NCBI GenBank assembly: GCA_026393675.1
Contig: JAPKZQ010000003.1
Location: forward strand, 124,001-188,000
DNA length: 64,000 nucleotides
Direction of reading: 5' to 3'
Source: Acidobacteriota bacterium
GTDB taxonomy: Bacteria; Acidobacteriota; Vicinamibacteria; Vicinamibacterales; JAKQTR01
Shown: piece after piece, positions 46,467-55,213 of the stretch
Numbering within the stretch: position 1 is the stretch's first letter
Layout of the letters: each line of letters opens with the position of its first letter
The notes under the pieces: model-generated
What the model saw: only the letters and a program-made list of their open reading frames with translations
What the model was told of the DNA's origin: nothing
Database searches by the model: none
Position numbers and translations under genes: made by a program

Positions 46467-47771
46467 ATGACCACAGACCGGGACAACCCTCGAACCCCGG
46501 CCCTGCGCTGGGCCGTCAGGCCGCTCATCGCCGCGGCGCTCATGACAGGACTGGTGCTCCGGCTCGCATTCGGCCTGGGCTACTGGATTGATAAACCCCT
46601 CACCCTCGACGAGCAGGAATACCTGCTGCTGGCCCAGAGTCTGGTCGAAGGCCGAGGCCTCACCTACCCGTCGCCGTCTGTGCAACCGGGCGGCGCGAGG
46701 CATTTCGAGCGGCCGCCGGGATACCCCGTCTTTCTGGCGGGCGTGATGACGCTCAGCGGTGGATTCGCCGGCGTCCGCGGCGACCTCGGCGTGCCCACTC
46801 CGGTCAAGGTGGTCCAGTCGATCGTCGGTATGGGGACCATCCTGTTGATCGGACTCATTGCCCGCCGCGCGGCGGGACAGAAGGCTGGTGCGATCGCGGT
46901 GTGGATCGCCGCGATCTATCCGCCGCTCGTCTGGTCGTGCGCGTACGTCTTGGCGGAGACGCTCTACATGGCACTCGCCTTCGCAGTCGTCCTGCTGCTC
47001 GGTGACGCGTTCGACGAAGGCCGGTCGAATGGCTGGAAGGTGTGCGCCGCCGGCGTCGTCGTGGGCGCCGCGTTGCTAACCCGGGAAGCCATGCTCTTCT
47101 TTCTTGTCGTGGGCGCGCTGTGGTTGGTGGCATGCCGCCGGTGGAGCCTGGTGGCCGTATTTCTAGCGGGCGTGCTCGTGATCATGCTTCCATGGACCCT
47201 GCGCAACGCGTTCGTGCATGGCGGGTTCGTGGTGGGCTCGCCGCATGGCGGCGTGACGTTCTGGACGGGCAACAATGAGTTGGCGCGGGGCGAGGGAGAT
47301 ATGGCCGCCAACCCCGTGCTCCGGCGGATATCACGGGAGATCGAGGCGCAGAATACGGGATTGAGCGCGAGGGAACTGGACGGGTTGTACTATCGGAAGG
47401 CCCTCGAGTTTATCACCAGCCACCCGCTCTCCTGGGTGTGGATCGAGGTGCGCAAGGTGTTCTACACGGTCGTCCCGATCGGACCGTCCTACCGGCTGCA
47501 CTCGCCGCTGTATTTCGGCGCGTCGGTCGTGTCGTACCTCGGCGTGCTGCCGTTTGCCGTGGCCGGATTCCTCAGGCTCGTGCGGCGCGAGCGGCCTCCG
47601 TTGGCACTCCTGCTGATGGCGCTGTCCGCCGTATTACTGTCACTCGCGCTCTTCCCGCAGGAGCGCTTCCGCATTCCCGTCATCGATCCAGCGCTCATTA
47701 TCTGCGCGGCCAGTTGGTGGGCCTTGCGATCGGCCCCGGCGGCCGTCCCGGCTGCGAAGCTGCGCGCATGA
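46467..47771 (+). CDS. PMT/ArnT-like membrane glycosyltransferase
   Basis: This 434-residue polytopic protein has about ten TM segments. The first periplasmic loop carries DKPLTLDEQEYLLLAQSLVEG, where the DE pair corresponds to the catalytic acidic residues of GT39/GT83 enzymes. It should transfer a sugar from a polyprenyl-phosphate donor to a periplasmic acceptor. It lies between two polyprenyl-phosphate glycosyltransferases, which fits donor supply and use. The stop overlaps the next ATG by 4 nt. Confidence 0.75.
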   Translation: MTTDRDNPRTPALRWAVRPLIAAALMTGLVLRLAFGLGYWIDKPLTLDEQEYLLLAQSLVEGRGLTYPSPSVQPGGARHFERPPGYPVFLAGVMTLSGGFAGVRGDLGVPTPVKVVQSIVGMGTILLIGLIARRAAGQKAGAIAVWIAAIYPPLVWSCAYVLAETLYMALAFAVVLLLGDAFDEGRSNGWKVCAAGVVVGAALLTREAMLFFLVVGALWLVACRRWSLVAVFLAGVLVIMLPWTLRNAFVHGGFVVGSPHGGVTFWTGNNELARGEGDMAANPVLRRISREIEAQNTGLSARELDGLYYRKALEFITSHPLSWVWIEVRKVFYTVVPIGPSYRLHSPLYFGASVVSYLGVLPFAVAGFLRLVRRERPPLALLLMALSAVLLSLALFPQERFRIPVIDPALIICAASWWALRSAPAAVPAAKLRA

Positions 47772-48499
47772 ACATCCTGATCATCGTCCCGACCTACAAC
47801 GAACGCGAGAATCTGCCGGTCCTGCTTGACGACATCCTGGCGCACTACGACTACCGCCTGCTGGTCGTCGACGATCAGTCACCGGATGGGACCGGCGCTA
47901 TGGCAGACGAGTACGCGCAACGATATCCGGATCGCATCGAGGTGATGCACCGGACGGGACCACGCGGACTCGGACGCTCGTATATCGATGGGATGAAGCG
48001 GGGCCTGGCCGGCGGCGCCGACGTGATTTGTCAGATGGACGCCGACTTCTCGCACGACCCCAAGTACCTGCCCGACCTGGTCGCGGCAACCAGCCAGTAC
48101 GATCTCGTGATTGGATCGCGCTATCTGCATGGTGTTTCGGTCGTCAACTGGCCGCTTCGGCGCGTGATTCTGAGTGCCTTTGCGAACAGGTACGTCCGAT
48201 CGATCACGCGGCTGACGGTTCGCGATTGCACGTCGGGATTCAGGGCCTGGCGCCGCGACGCTCTCGCCAGCATTCCGATTGACGGCATGTTGTCGGAAGG
48301 GTACGCCTTCGTGGTGGAGATGACGTTCGAAGCGGCACGCAGGGGCTATCGTATCGGCGAAGTCCCGATCATCTTCGTGGAGCGGCGTGAAGGCGTCTCC
48401 AAGATGTCGACGCGCGTGCTGACTGAGTCGATGCTGATGCCGTGGCGTCTGGTCTGGCGCGGGCTCTGGCGGGCGCGCTCCGGAGGCTCCGGCTCGTGA
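47768..48499 (+). CDS. Polyprenol monophosphomannose synthase (DPM1-like)
   Basis: This 243-residue soluble GT2 enzyme is very close to DPM1/Ppm1: IIVPTYNERENLPVLL, VVDDQSPDGTGAMAD, CQMDADFSHDPKYL (DxD), SRYLHGVSVVNWP and VRDCTSGFRAWRRDAL. It should transfer mannose from GDP-mannose to polyprenyl phosphate on the cytosolic face. There is no C-terminal TM domain, as in DPM1 of yeast-independent type or the catalytic half of Ppm1. The ATG overlaps the previous stop (ATGA). Its product could feed the PMT-like proteins at 23680, 46467 and 52634. Confidence 0.88.
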   Translation: MNILIIVPTYNERENLPVLLDDILAHYDYRLLVVDDQSPDGTGAMADEYAQRYPDRIEVMHRTGPRGLGRSYIDGMKRGLAGGADVICQMDADFSHDPKYLPDLVAATSQYDLVIGSRYLHGVSVVNWPLRRVILSAFANRYVRSITRLTVRDCTSGFRAWRRDALASIPIDGMLSEGYAFVVEMTFEAARRGYRIGEVPIIFVERREGVSKMSTRVLTESMLMPWRLVWRGLWRARSGGSGS

Positions 48500-49761
48500 C
48501 CAAGCCTCACGTGGTCGTGATGGTGACGACGTCCTACCCCAGGTTTCCGGGTGACACCATCGGGACGTTCATGGAACCGATCGCCAGGGGCATCGCCGCG
48601 CGCGGGCACCAGGTCCACGTGGTGCTGCCGTGGCATCCGCGCCTCACACGTCTCGGCGTCGAGGATGGCATCCACTTCCACCCGGTTCGCTACGCGCCAC
48701 ACCCGAGCCTGAACGTCTTCGGGTACGCCGAATCGCTGCGTGCCGACGTGCACCTGCGCCTCGCCGCCTTTCTGGCGGCGCCGCTGGCGCTGCGGGCGCT
48801 TGTCCGCGCCACCAGACGCGTGTCGCGGGAGGTGGGCGCCACGCTTCTGCACGGCCACTGGCTGATCCCCGGGGGCGCCGTCGTGACGGCAGCCGGCACC
48901 GGGCTGCCGGTGGTGACGAGCCTGCACGGATCCGATGTGTACCTGGCCGAACGCCACGCGTTCGCGCGCCTCGGCGCCCGGTTCGCGCTCCGGCGCGTCG
49001 ACTGGTTCACCGCGCCCAGCGACGACCTGCGCGACCGCACGATTGCGCTCGGCGCGGCCGCCGACCGCATCGAGACGATTCCGTACGGCGTGGATGTCGA
49101 GCGTTTTCGGCCCGACCCGGAGACCCGGGCCGCTTGCCGACGCGCGCTTGGGGTCACATCAGACGATGTGGTGCTGTTTACGGCCGGGCGGTTCGTTCGA
49201 AAGAAGGGATTCGAGTACTTGATCGATGCCGTAGGCCGGCTCGCCCCGCGGTGGCCTGGCGTACGTCTTGTCATTGCGGGAGGCGGCGATCTGGACGACG
49301 AGTTGCAATCCCGGGTGCGCGATCGGGGCATCGGTGGCCACGTGCAATTCGTCGGTGTGCTGGCACAACCGGATGTGGCCCGGCACCTGGCAGCCGCGGA
49401 TATCGCCGTGATGCCATCGATCAGAGACGAAGCGGGCAACGTCGATGGCCTGCCCAATACGGTCATGGAAGCGCTGGCCTCCGGAACGCCGCTGGTGGCA
49501 ACCACGGCGGGCGGCATCCCATCGGTCGTGACCAATGACCGCAACGGGCTGCTGGTACCGGAGAAGGATGTGCCGGCACTCGAGGCAGCGATCGAGCGGC
49601 TGATCGCCAACCCGGCGGCGCGTGCCGCGCTCGGCACGGCGGCCAGAGCCGACGCATTGGCATCGCGAACCTGGGACCGGGTCGCCGAACGCATTGAACA
49701 GGTGTACGATCGGGCTGCTTGTCGGCGTGAAATGCACCGTGGTACCGTACGGGACTCTTGA
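48496..49761 (+). CDS. Family 4 glycosyltransferase
   Basis: This 421-residue GT-B enzyme has an N-terminal domain (TTSYPRFPGDTIGTFMEPIARGIAARGHQ, HGHWLIPGGAV, LHGSDVYL) typical of glycan-chain GT4 proteins and a donor domain (TAGRFVRKKGFEYLIDAV, SIRDEAGNVDGLPNTVMEALASGTPLVAT). Start GTG 48496 overlaps the previous stop as GTGA. Sugar specificity cannot be read from sequence. Confidence 0.87.
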   Translation: MTKPHVVVMVTTSYPRFPGDTIGTFMEPIARGIAARGHQVHVVLPWHPRLTRLGVEDGIHFHPVRYAPHPSLNVFGYAESLRADVHLRLAAFLAAPLALRALVRATRRVSREVGATLLHGHWLIPGGAVVTAAGTGLPVVTSLHGSDVYLAERHAFARLGARFALRRVDWFTAPSDDLRDRTIALGAAADRIETIPYGVDVERFRPDPETRAACRRALGVTSDDVVLFTAGRFVRKKGFEYLIDAVGRLAPRWPGVRLVIAGGGDLDDELQSRVRDRGIGGHVQFVGVLAQPDVARHLAAADIAVMPSIRDEAGNVDGLPNTVMEALASGTPLVATTAGGIPSVVTNDRNGLLVPEKDVPALEAAIERLIANPAARAALGTAARADALASRTWDRVAERIEQVYDRAACRREMHRGTVRDS

Positions 49762-50516
49762 TGGCAGCACCTCCACACGCGCCGGGGTTGAGCATCTTCT
49801 TCCCCGCCTACAACGACAGCGGCACGATCGCCAGTATGGTCATCGGCGCGGTCATGGCGGCACGCAGACTGACGCCCGACTTCGAGGTGCTCGTCATCAA
49901 TGACGGCAGCCGCGACCTGACGCCGCAAATCGCCGACGAACTGGCGCGCGTGTATCCCCAGGTACGGGTCGTGCACCACCAGGGCAATCGCGGGTATGGC
50001 GGCGCGCTGCGGAGCGGATTCGCCAACGCCTCCAAGGAGTACATTTTCTACACCGATGGCGATGCGCAGTACGACCCGTCGGAAATGAGTGTCCTCTGGG
50101 CCAGGCTCGGGCCTGGCGTCGATCTGGTCAATGGGTACAAGATCAGCCGGTCGGACCCGCTGCATCGCATCATCATCGGCCGCGTCTATCACCACACCGT
50201 CAAGATGCTTTTCGGTCTGAACGTGCGAGACGTCGACTGCGATTTCAGGCTGATGCGCCGGTCCATCTTCGACAAGGTGCACCTCAAGAAAACGAGCGGC
50301 GTCATCTGTCTGGAAATGATCAAGAAGATCCAGGATGCCGGGTTCGCCATCGTTGAAGCGCCGGTGCACCACTACCACCGCGCGTACGGCAAGTCGCAGT
50401 TCTTCAACTTCGGCCGCATCCTGAGAACCGGCGTCGATGTGCTCCAGTTGTGGTGGGCGCTGGTCATCGAGCGCCAGCACTTGAGGCCGGGCCAGGACAC
50501 CTCGTCGGGAACATGA
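49761..50516 (+). CDS. Family 2 glycosyltransferase
   Basis: This 251-residue GT-A enzyme lacks TM helices: LSIFFPAYNDSGTIASMV, INDGSRDLTPQIAD, YTDGDAQYDPSEM (DxD) and DVDCDFRLMRRSIFD. It resembles polyprenyl-phosphate or lipid-linked glycan GT2 proteins. ATG 49761 overlaps the previous stop by one base (TGATG); a TTG one codon earlier is possible. It overlaps the next gene by 4 nt. Confidence 0.84.
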   Translation: MAAPPHAPGLSIFFPAYNDSGTIASMVIGAVMAARRLTPDFEVLVINDGSRDLTPQIADELARVYPQVRVVHHQGNRGYGGALRSGFANASKEYIFYTDGDAQYDPSEMSVLWARLGPGVDLVNGYKISRSDPLHRIIIGRVYHHTVKMLFGLNVRDVDCDFRLMRRSIFDKVHLKKTSGVICLEMIKKIQDAGFAIVEAPVHHYHRAYGKSQFFNFGRILRTGVDVLQLWWALVIERQHLRPGQDTSSGT

Positions 50517-51538
50517 CCATGGATGGGACGTTCTACCGCAACCGGCCCGTGATGATCACGGGGGGACTTGGGTTCATCGGCAGCAACCTCGCCCACCGGT
50601 TGGCCGATCTCGGGGCCGACGTCCTGCTCGTGGATTCGCTGATCCCGGATTACGGCGGCAACCTGTACAACATCGAGGACATCAAGGATCGCGTGCGGGT
50701 CAACATCGCCGACCAACGGCAGCAGAGCACGATGAACTACCTCGTGCGGCACGTCGACGTGATCTTCAACCTCGCCGGACAGGTCAGCCACATCGACAGC
50801 ATGCGGGATCCGTACACCGACCTGGAGATCAACTGCCGCAGCCAGTTGTCCCTGCTCGAAGCCTGCCGCCGGAACAACCCGAGAGCCAAGGTGGTCTTCG
50901 CCGGCACCCGCCAGGTCTACGGCAAGCCGGATTCGCTGCCGGTCACCGAGCAACATCTGGTGCGGCCGACCGACGTCAATGGCATTAACAAGGTCGCTGG
51001 CGAGTACTACCACCTCGTCTACAACAACGTCTTCGGCGTGCGCGCGTGCTCGCTGCGGCTGACCAACGTCTACGGGCCGCGCCAACTGGTGAAGCACAAC
51101 CGCCAGGGGTTCATCGGCTGGTTCATCCGGCTCGCCGTCGAGGATCGCGAGATCGAGATCTACGGCGACGGATCACAGTTGCGGGATTTCGTCTTCGTCG
51201 ACGATGCCGCTGAGGCGTTTCTGGCGGCGGGCGCGTCGGACGGATGCAATGGCGAGGTCTTCAACGTCGGCGGCCTCGAACCGATCAGCCATCGCGATCT
51301 CGTGCACCTGTTGATCGAGGTCGCGGGCACCGGGCGTGTGCGCTATGTGGACTGGCCCGCCGAGAAGAAGGCCATCGACATTGGCAGCTTCTACGCGGAT
51401 TCCAGCCGGTTCACTGCGGCGACCGGGTGGCGGCCCCGCGTGGGCCTGCGCGAGGGCCTGGGCCGGACGGTGGCGTTCTACCGCGAGCACCTCGCGAAGT
51501 ACCTGGAGCCGGCACAGCCCGCACCGGAGCACGTATGA
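50513..51538 (+). CDS. NAD-dependent sugar epimerase/dehydratase (extended SDR) with Asn at the Tyr position
   Basis: This 341-residue extended SDR has the NAD motif GGLGFIGS (17-24), Asp41 after the second strand and FAGTRQVYG at the SSxxVYG position. The active-site helix reads DVNGINKVAGEYYH: Lys160 is present but the residue four before it is Asn156, not the usual Tyr of YxxxK. I recall the same NGINK string in a group of SDRs annotated as sugar epimerases, so it may define a subfamily. The enzyme should act on an NDP-sugar for the locus; the exact product is unknown. Confidence 0.8.
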   Translation: MTMDGTFYRNRPVMITGGLGFIGSNLAHRLADLGADVLLVDSLIPDYGGNLYNIEDIKDRVRVNIADQRQQSTMNYLVRHVDVIFNLAGQVSHIDSMRDPYTDLEINCRSQLSLLEACRRNNPRAKVVFAGTRQVYGKPDSLPVTEQHLVRPTDVNGINKVAGEYYHLVYNNVFGVRACSLRLTNVYGPRQLVKHNRQGFIGWFIRLAVEDREIEIYGDGSQLRDFVFVDDAAEAFLAAGASDGCNGEVFNVGGLEPISHRDLVHLLIEVAGTGRVRYVDWPAEKKAIDIGSFYADSSRFTAATGWRPRVGLREGLGRTVAFYREHLAKYLEPAQPAPEHV

Positions 51539-52629
51539 CGACGCCGCGCGTGCGGTTCATGCACCTCAAGCCGGGCGAGGAAGCGCCGGCGGTCGACGCG
51601 GCCATCCGCCGCGTCATCGATCGCGGGTGGTACGTGCTCGGCCCGGAGGTCGAGGCTTTTGAGCAGGCGTTTGCGGTGGCGTGCCACGCCTCGCATGCGA
51701 TCGGCGTCGGGACCGGCACCGACGCCATCGCGATCATTCTGCGCGGACTGGGTATCGGCGCCGGCGACGAGGTCATCACGACGCCGCTGTCGGCGGTGTA
51801 CACCGCGCTGGCGTGCATGATGGTGGGCGCCCGGCCCGTGTTCGCGGATCTCGATCCCGCGCGGCTGACGCTGGATCCGGCCGCGGTCGAATCGCAGATC
51901 ACGCCGCGCACGAAGGTCATCCTGCCCGTTCATCTGTATGGGCAGCCCGCCGACATGCGCGCGATCATGGCCATCGCCTCACGGCATCAACTCGCCGTTG
52001 TCGAGGATTGCTGTCAAGCGCACCTCGCCACCTGCCAGGGGCAGCCCGTCGGCAACTTCGGCGTCGCAGCCGCCTACAGCTTCTACCCCACCAAGAACCT
52101 CGGCGCGCTGGGTGACGGTGGCGCGATCACGACCAACGACGCCGCCCTCGCGGCGAAGGTGAAGCGTGTGAGAAATGGCGGCCAGACCGATCGCTACCAT
52201 CATGTGGAGATGGGCGTGAACAGCCGGCTCGATGAAATGCAGGCGGCGATCCTCTCCGCCCGGCTGCCGTATCTGGCCAAATGGACCAGCGCCAGACGCG
52301 ACGTGGCTGGCCAGTACCGGCGCCTGCTCGCGGGTGCGCCCGTTGACGTGCCGCCCGAATGCGACAGCGGCCACGTCTATCATCTGCTGCCCATCCTGTC
52401 AGCATCCAGGGACCGGCTGCAGACATGGCTGCGTGACCTGGGCGTCGAGACGCTGATTCACTATCCCGTGCCCATTCCGCGCCAGCCCGCGCTCGCGTCG
52501 GAGAGCCCTGGCGTCTGCCCGGTCGCCGACCGAGTCTGCGCCCAGATCCTGTCGGTGCCACTCTACCCAGGCATTCCGGAGCCGGATGTCGAACTGGTGG
52601 CGAACGCCATTTCCCGGTTCACGCCCTGA
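51535..52629 (+). CDS. DegT/DnrJ/EryC1 family sugar aminotransferase
   Basis: This 364-residue PLP-dependent fold type I enzyme installs an amino group on a nucleotide-linked keto-sugar. The PLP lysine is Lys187 in YSFYPTKNLGALGDGGA. GVGTGTDAI binds the cofactor phosphate, EDCCQAHLA holds the Asp contacting the pyridine nitrogen, and NSRLDEMQAAIL is the family helix. It overlaps the preceding epimerase by 4 nt, so a ketose intermediate made by that enzyme is a likely substrate. Amino donor is expected to be glutamate. Confidence 0.92.
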   Translation: MTTPRVRFMHLKPGEEAPAVDAAIRRVIDRGWYVLGPEVEAFEQAFAVACHASHAIGVGTGTDAIAIILRGLGIGAGDEVITTPLSAVYTALACMMVGARPVFADLDPARLTLDPAAVESQITPRTKVILPVHLYGQPADMRAIMAIASRHQLAVVEDCCQAHLATCQGQPVGNFGVAAAYSFYPTKNLGALGDGGAITTNDAALAAKVKRVRNGGQTDRYHHVEMGVNSRLDEMQAAILSARLPYLAKWTSARRDVAGQYRRLLAGAPVDVPPECDSGHVYHLLPILSASRDRLQTWLRDLGVETLIHYPVPIPRQPALASESPGVCPVADRVCAQILSVPLYPGIPEPDVELVANAISRFTP

Positions 52630-52633
52630 CATC

Positions 52634-55207
52634 ATGCTCAGGGCCATCGCTGGTGTGTTCGTCATCGCGTACCTGCCGGGTGCGCTGATCTTCCGTCTGC
52701 CAGCTGGCGACAGGACACGGCGGTTCTCGCTTCCCGCCGAGGAACGTGCGTTCTGGGCCGTCATCATCAGCGTCGGCGTCACGACCATGGTGGCGTTGGC
52801 GCTGACGTCGACCGGTGTCTACACGCTTGGCCGGCTCGTCGTTGGCGATCTCGTGCTGGCTGGCGTGGCGGCCGCGATGATCGCGATGAGACGGCGCGGC
52901 GCGCCCGCCGGTACGCGTGCGCCGAAACCGACCCGATTGGCGCTGATGCCGGTGGCCCTCGTGGTGCTGGGGCTGTTTCTCTTCTTCCCGCCCGCCGAGT
53001 ACCTCATGGGCGGCAAGGACCCGGGCACCTACATCAACGAAGGCATCCAGATCGCGCAGCATGGCTCCTGGACGATTCCAGACACGACGCTGGCGTTGCT
53101 CCCGGCCGACAGCCGCGGGTTGTTCGTCTCCCCGGATGCGGAGAGCATCAACCAGGGCACGAACTTCATGGGGTTTTTTGTTCTCGATTTCGATCGAGGC
53201 ACAGTTGTCGGTCAGTTTCCGCACGCGTATCCCGTGTGGATTGCGATCGGCTACGGCCTCGGCGGCGTCACTGGCGCGCGCTCTGCCATCGGTTTCTGGG
53301 GCCTGCTTGGCGTGCTCGCGGTGTACTTCGCATCGGCGCGGCTGGTGGGTCGATTGCCGGCGTTTGCAGGCACGATCCTTCTCGCGATCAACGTGGCCGA
53401 CGTCTGGTTTGCACGGTACCCGAACTCGGAGTTGATGCAACAGGCGCTGCTGTTTGCGGGCATGCTCGCCCTGGTGCGTGCCGTCGGCGACGAAGACGCG
53501 CTCTTCGGAGCGGTGGCCGGCGTGCTCCTGGGGGTGCAGCTCTTCGCCCGCATCGACACGCTTCTGTTGCTGATGGCGATCGGCGGCGGCATCCTGCTGC
53601 TGGTGGCGGACGGCAAACGTCCACGGTGGTCGTTCTGGCTACCGCTCGCGATACTGACGGGGCTGGCGGGCCTGTACTACGTGGGGCCGATGAAGTACTA
53701 CGCATCCACACCGTTAGCCTTCCTTCACGGACCCGCCGGCGTACTTGCCGCGACGGCGGGATTGACGGCCATGGGGTTCGGCATCCACTTCGCCGCGCGC
53801 CGCTGGCCGGTCGGCGTCCTCTGGTGCCGGCGCTGGCTCCCGCGTGTGCTCGCCGTCGCTGTCGTCATGGCCTTCGCCTACGGCTACTTCTGGCGCGTCC
53901 CGCACGAGACGATTCGCGACTACGCCGCCGGCGTCACGCTGCGTCAGGGATTGGCCGCCAACGACGCGTACTCGCTGAAACACTATGCCTGGTACGTCGG
54001 CGCGGCCGGCCTCTTTGCAGCGGTGCTCGGGCTGGCAGTCGTCACGTGGCGATCGTTCTGGCGGGACCCGGTGATGCTGACCGTCGTGATGTCGCTCTCC
54101 TGGTTCTTCTTCTACAAGACCCGAATCGTGCCCGAACACTTCTGGCTCGCGAGGCGCTATCTTCCGGTCATTCTGCCCATGACGTGCGTCCTGGCCGCCA
54201 CGGGCGCCCTGCTCGGTGTGCAGATGTGGTGGGAACGCCGCGCCGCGGCGCGGCCCGGAGCGCACCGCCGCCTCTGGCCGGCCATCTGTTACGCGATCGC
54301 CGGCACAACGTTTATTGGATGGCTCGGATGGCAGTACGCGACCGCGACGATCGCCATCGCCGGCCACGTCGAGTACGCGGGTCTGGCCGCACAACTCGAC
54401 ACCCTGAGCCGTCGATTCGGCGATCGCGATCTCGTGCTGGTCGAATCGCGCAACTCTTCGGACGCACACGTGCTGGCCGCGCCGCTCGCGTACATCTACG
54501 GCCGCCACGTGCTGCAGGTGTTGTCCCCGCGACCGGATCGCGCCGCCTTCGATCGCTTCTGTCAGTGGGCGATCGGGACGTTCGATCGCGTCTACTTCGT
54601 CGCCGACGGCGGCACCGACATCACGCCGAGCGGAATCACCATCACACCGGTGGCCAGCCAGAGCTTCGAGATCCCGGAATACGAGTCCGCGTTGAACGCG
54701 TATCCTCGAGGCATCCGGCAGAAGAAGTTCTCCCTCAGCGTGTTCCAGTTGTCCCGATCCGACGAGCCCGCCGTCAAAACGGACATCGATGTGGGGACCC
54801 TGGACGACGTGTGGGTGTTGCGGTTCTATGCGAAGGAGCATGAGGGTGACGTCAACTTCCGCTGGGTTCGCAACATGTCGTTCGTGTCGCTGATGGGCAT
54901 CGCCCCCGACAGCCGCGCCGTCACACTGAGGATGAGCAGCGGCGGACGTCCTCCGCGCGCCGGTGCCGCGCGTGTCCAGGTGTATCTGAACGATCATCTG
55001 CTCGGCGACGTGGAGGTCGCGGATGGCTTCCACGACTACACGGTGCCCATCACACCCGCCATCGCCGACGAGGCTGCGCGCAAGCCGGGAGCGTCCGTCT
55101 TGCGCCTGATGTCTACGACGTGGTCGCCGAAGCAGATCCTTGGGGGCCCGGACGACCGTCAACTCGGTGTCATGCTCGATCGGGTTCGAGTGGAACGAAA
55201 CCGCTGA
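52634..55207 (+). CDS. Large polytopic membrane glycosyltransferase-like protein
   Basis: This 857-residue protein has some 13-15 TM helices in residues 1-600 and a soluble extracytoplasmic C-terminal domain (about 610-857) of beta-rich character. The N-terminal pair of helices (LPAEERAFWAVIISVGVTTMVALAL) recalls DUF1616-type domains. The next loop, MGGKDPGTYINEGIQIAQHGSW, places Asp in the position of the PMT catalytic acid. I infer a polyprenyl-phosphate-sugar transferase; the C-terminal part could bind the acceptor. ATG 52634 lies 4 nt after the aminotransferase stop. Confidence 0.65.
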   Translation: MLRAIAGVFVIAYLPGALIFRLPAGDRTRRFSLPAEERAFWAVIISVGVTTMVALALTSTGVYTLGRLVVGDLVLAGVAAAMIAMRRRGAPAGTRAPKPTRLALMPVALVVLGLFLFFPPAEYLMGGKDPGTYINEGIQIAQHGSWTIPDTTLALLPADSRGLFVSPDAESINQGTNFMGFFVLDFDRGTVVGQFPHAYPVWIAIGYGLGGVTGARSAIGFWGLLGVLAVYFASARLVGRLPAFAGTILLAINVADVWFARYPNSELMQQALLFAGMLALVRAVGDEDALFGAVAGVLLGVQLFARIDTLLLLMAIGGGILLLVADGKRPRWSFWLPLAILTGLAGLYYVGPMKYYASTPLAFLHGPAGVLAATAGLTAMGFGIHFAARRWPVGVLWCRRWLPRVLAVAVVMAFAYGYFWRVPHETIRDYAAGVTLRQGLAANDAYSLKHYAWYVGAAGLFAAVLGLAVVTWRSFWRDPVMLTVVMSLSWFFFYKTRIVPEHFWLARRYLPVILPMTCVLAATGALLGVQMWWERRAAARPGAHRRLWPAICYAIAGTTFIGWLGWQYATATIAIAGHVEYAGLAAQLDTLSRRFGDRDLVLVESRNSSDAHVLAAPLAYIYGRHVLQVLSPRPDRAAFDRFCQWAIGTFDRVYFVADGGTDITPSGITITPVASQSFEIPEYESALNAYPRGIRQKKFSLSVFQLSRSDEPAVKTDIDVGTLDDVWVLRFYAKEHEGDVNFRWVRNMSFVSLMGIAPDSRAVTLRMSSGGRPPRAGAARVQVYLNDHLLGDVEVADGFHDYTVPITPAIADEAARKPGASVLRLMSTTWSPKQILGGPDDRQLGVMLDRVRVERNR

Positions 55208-55213
55208 GGCGCC

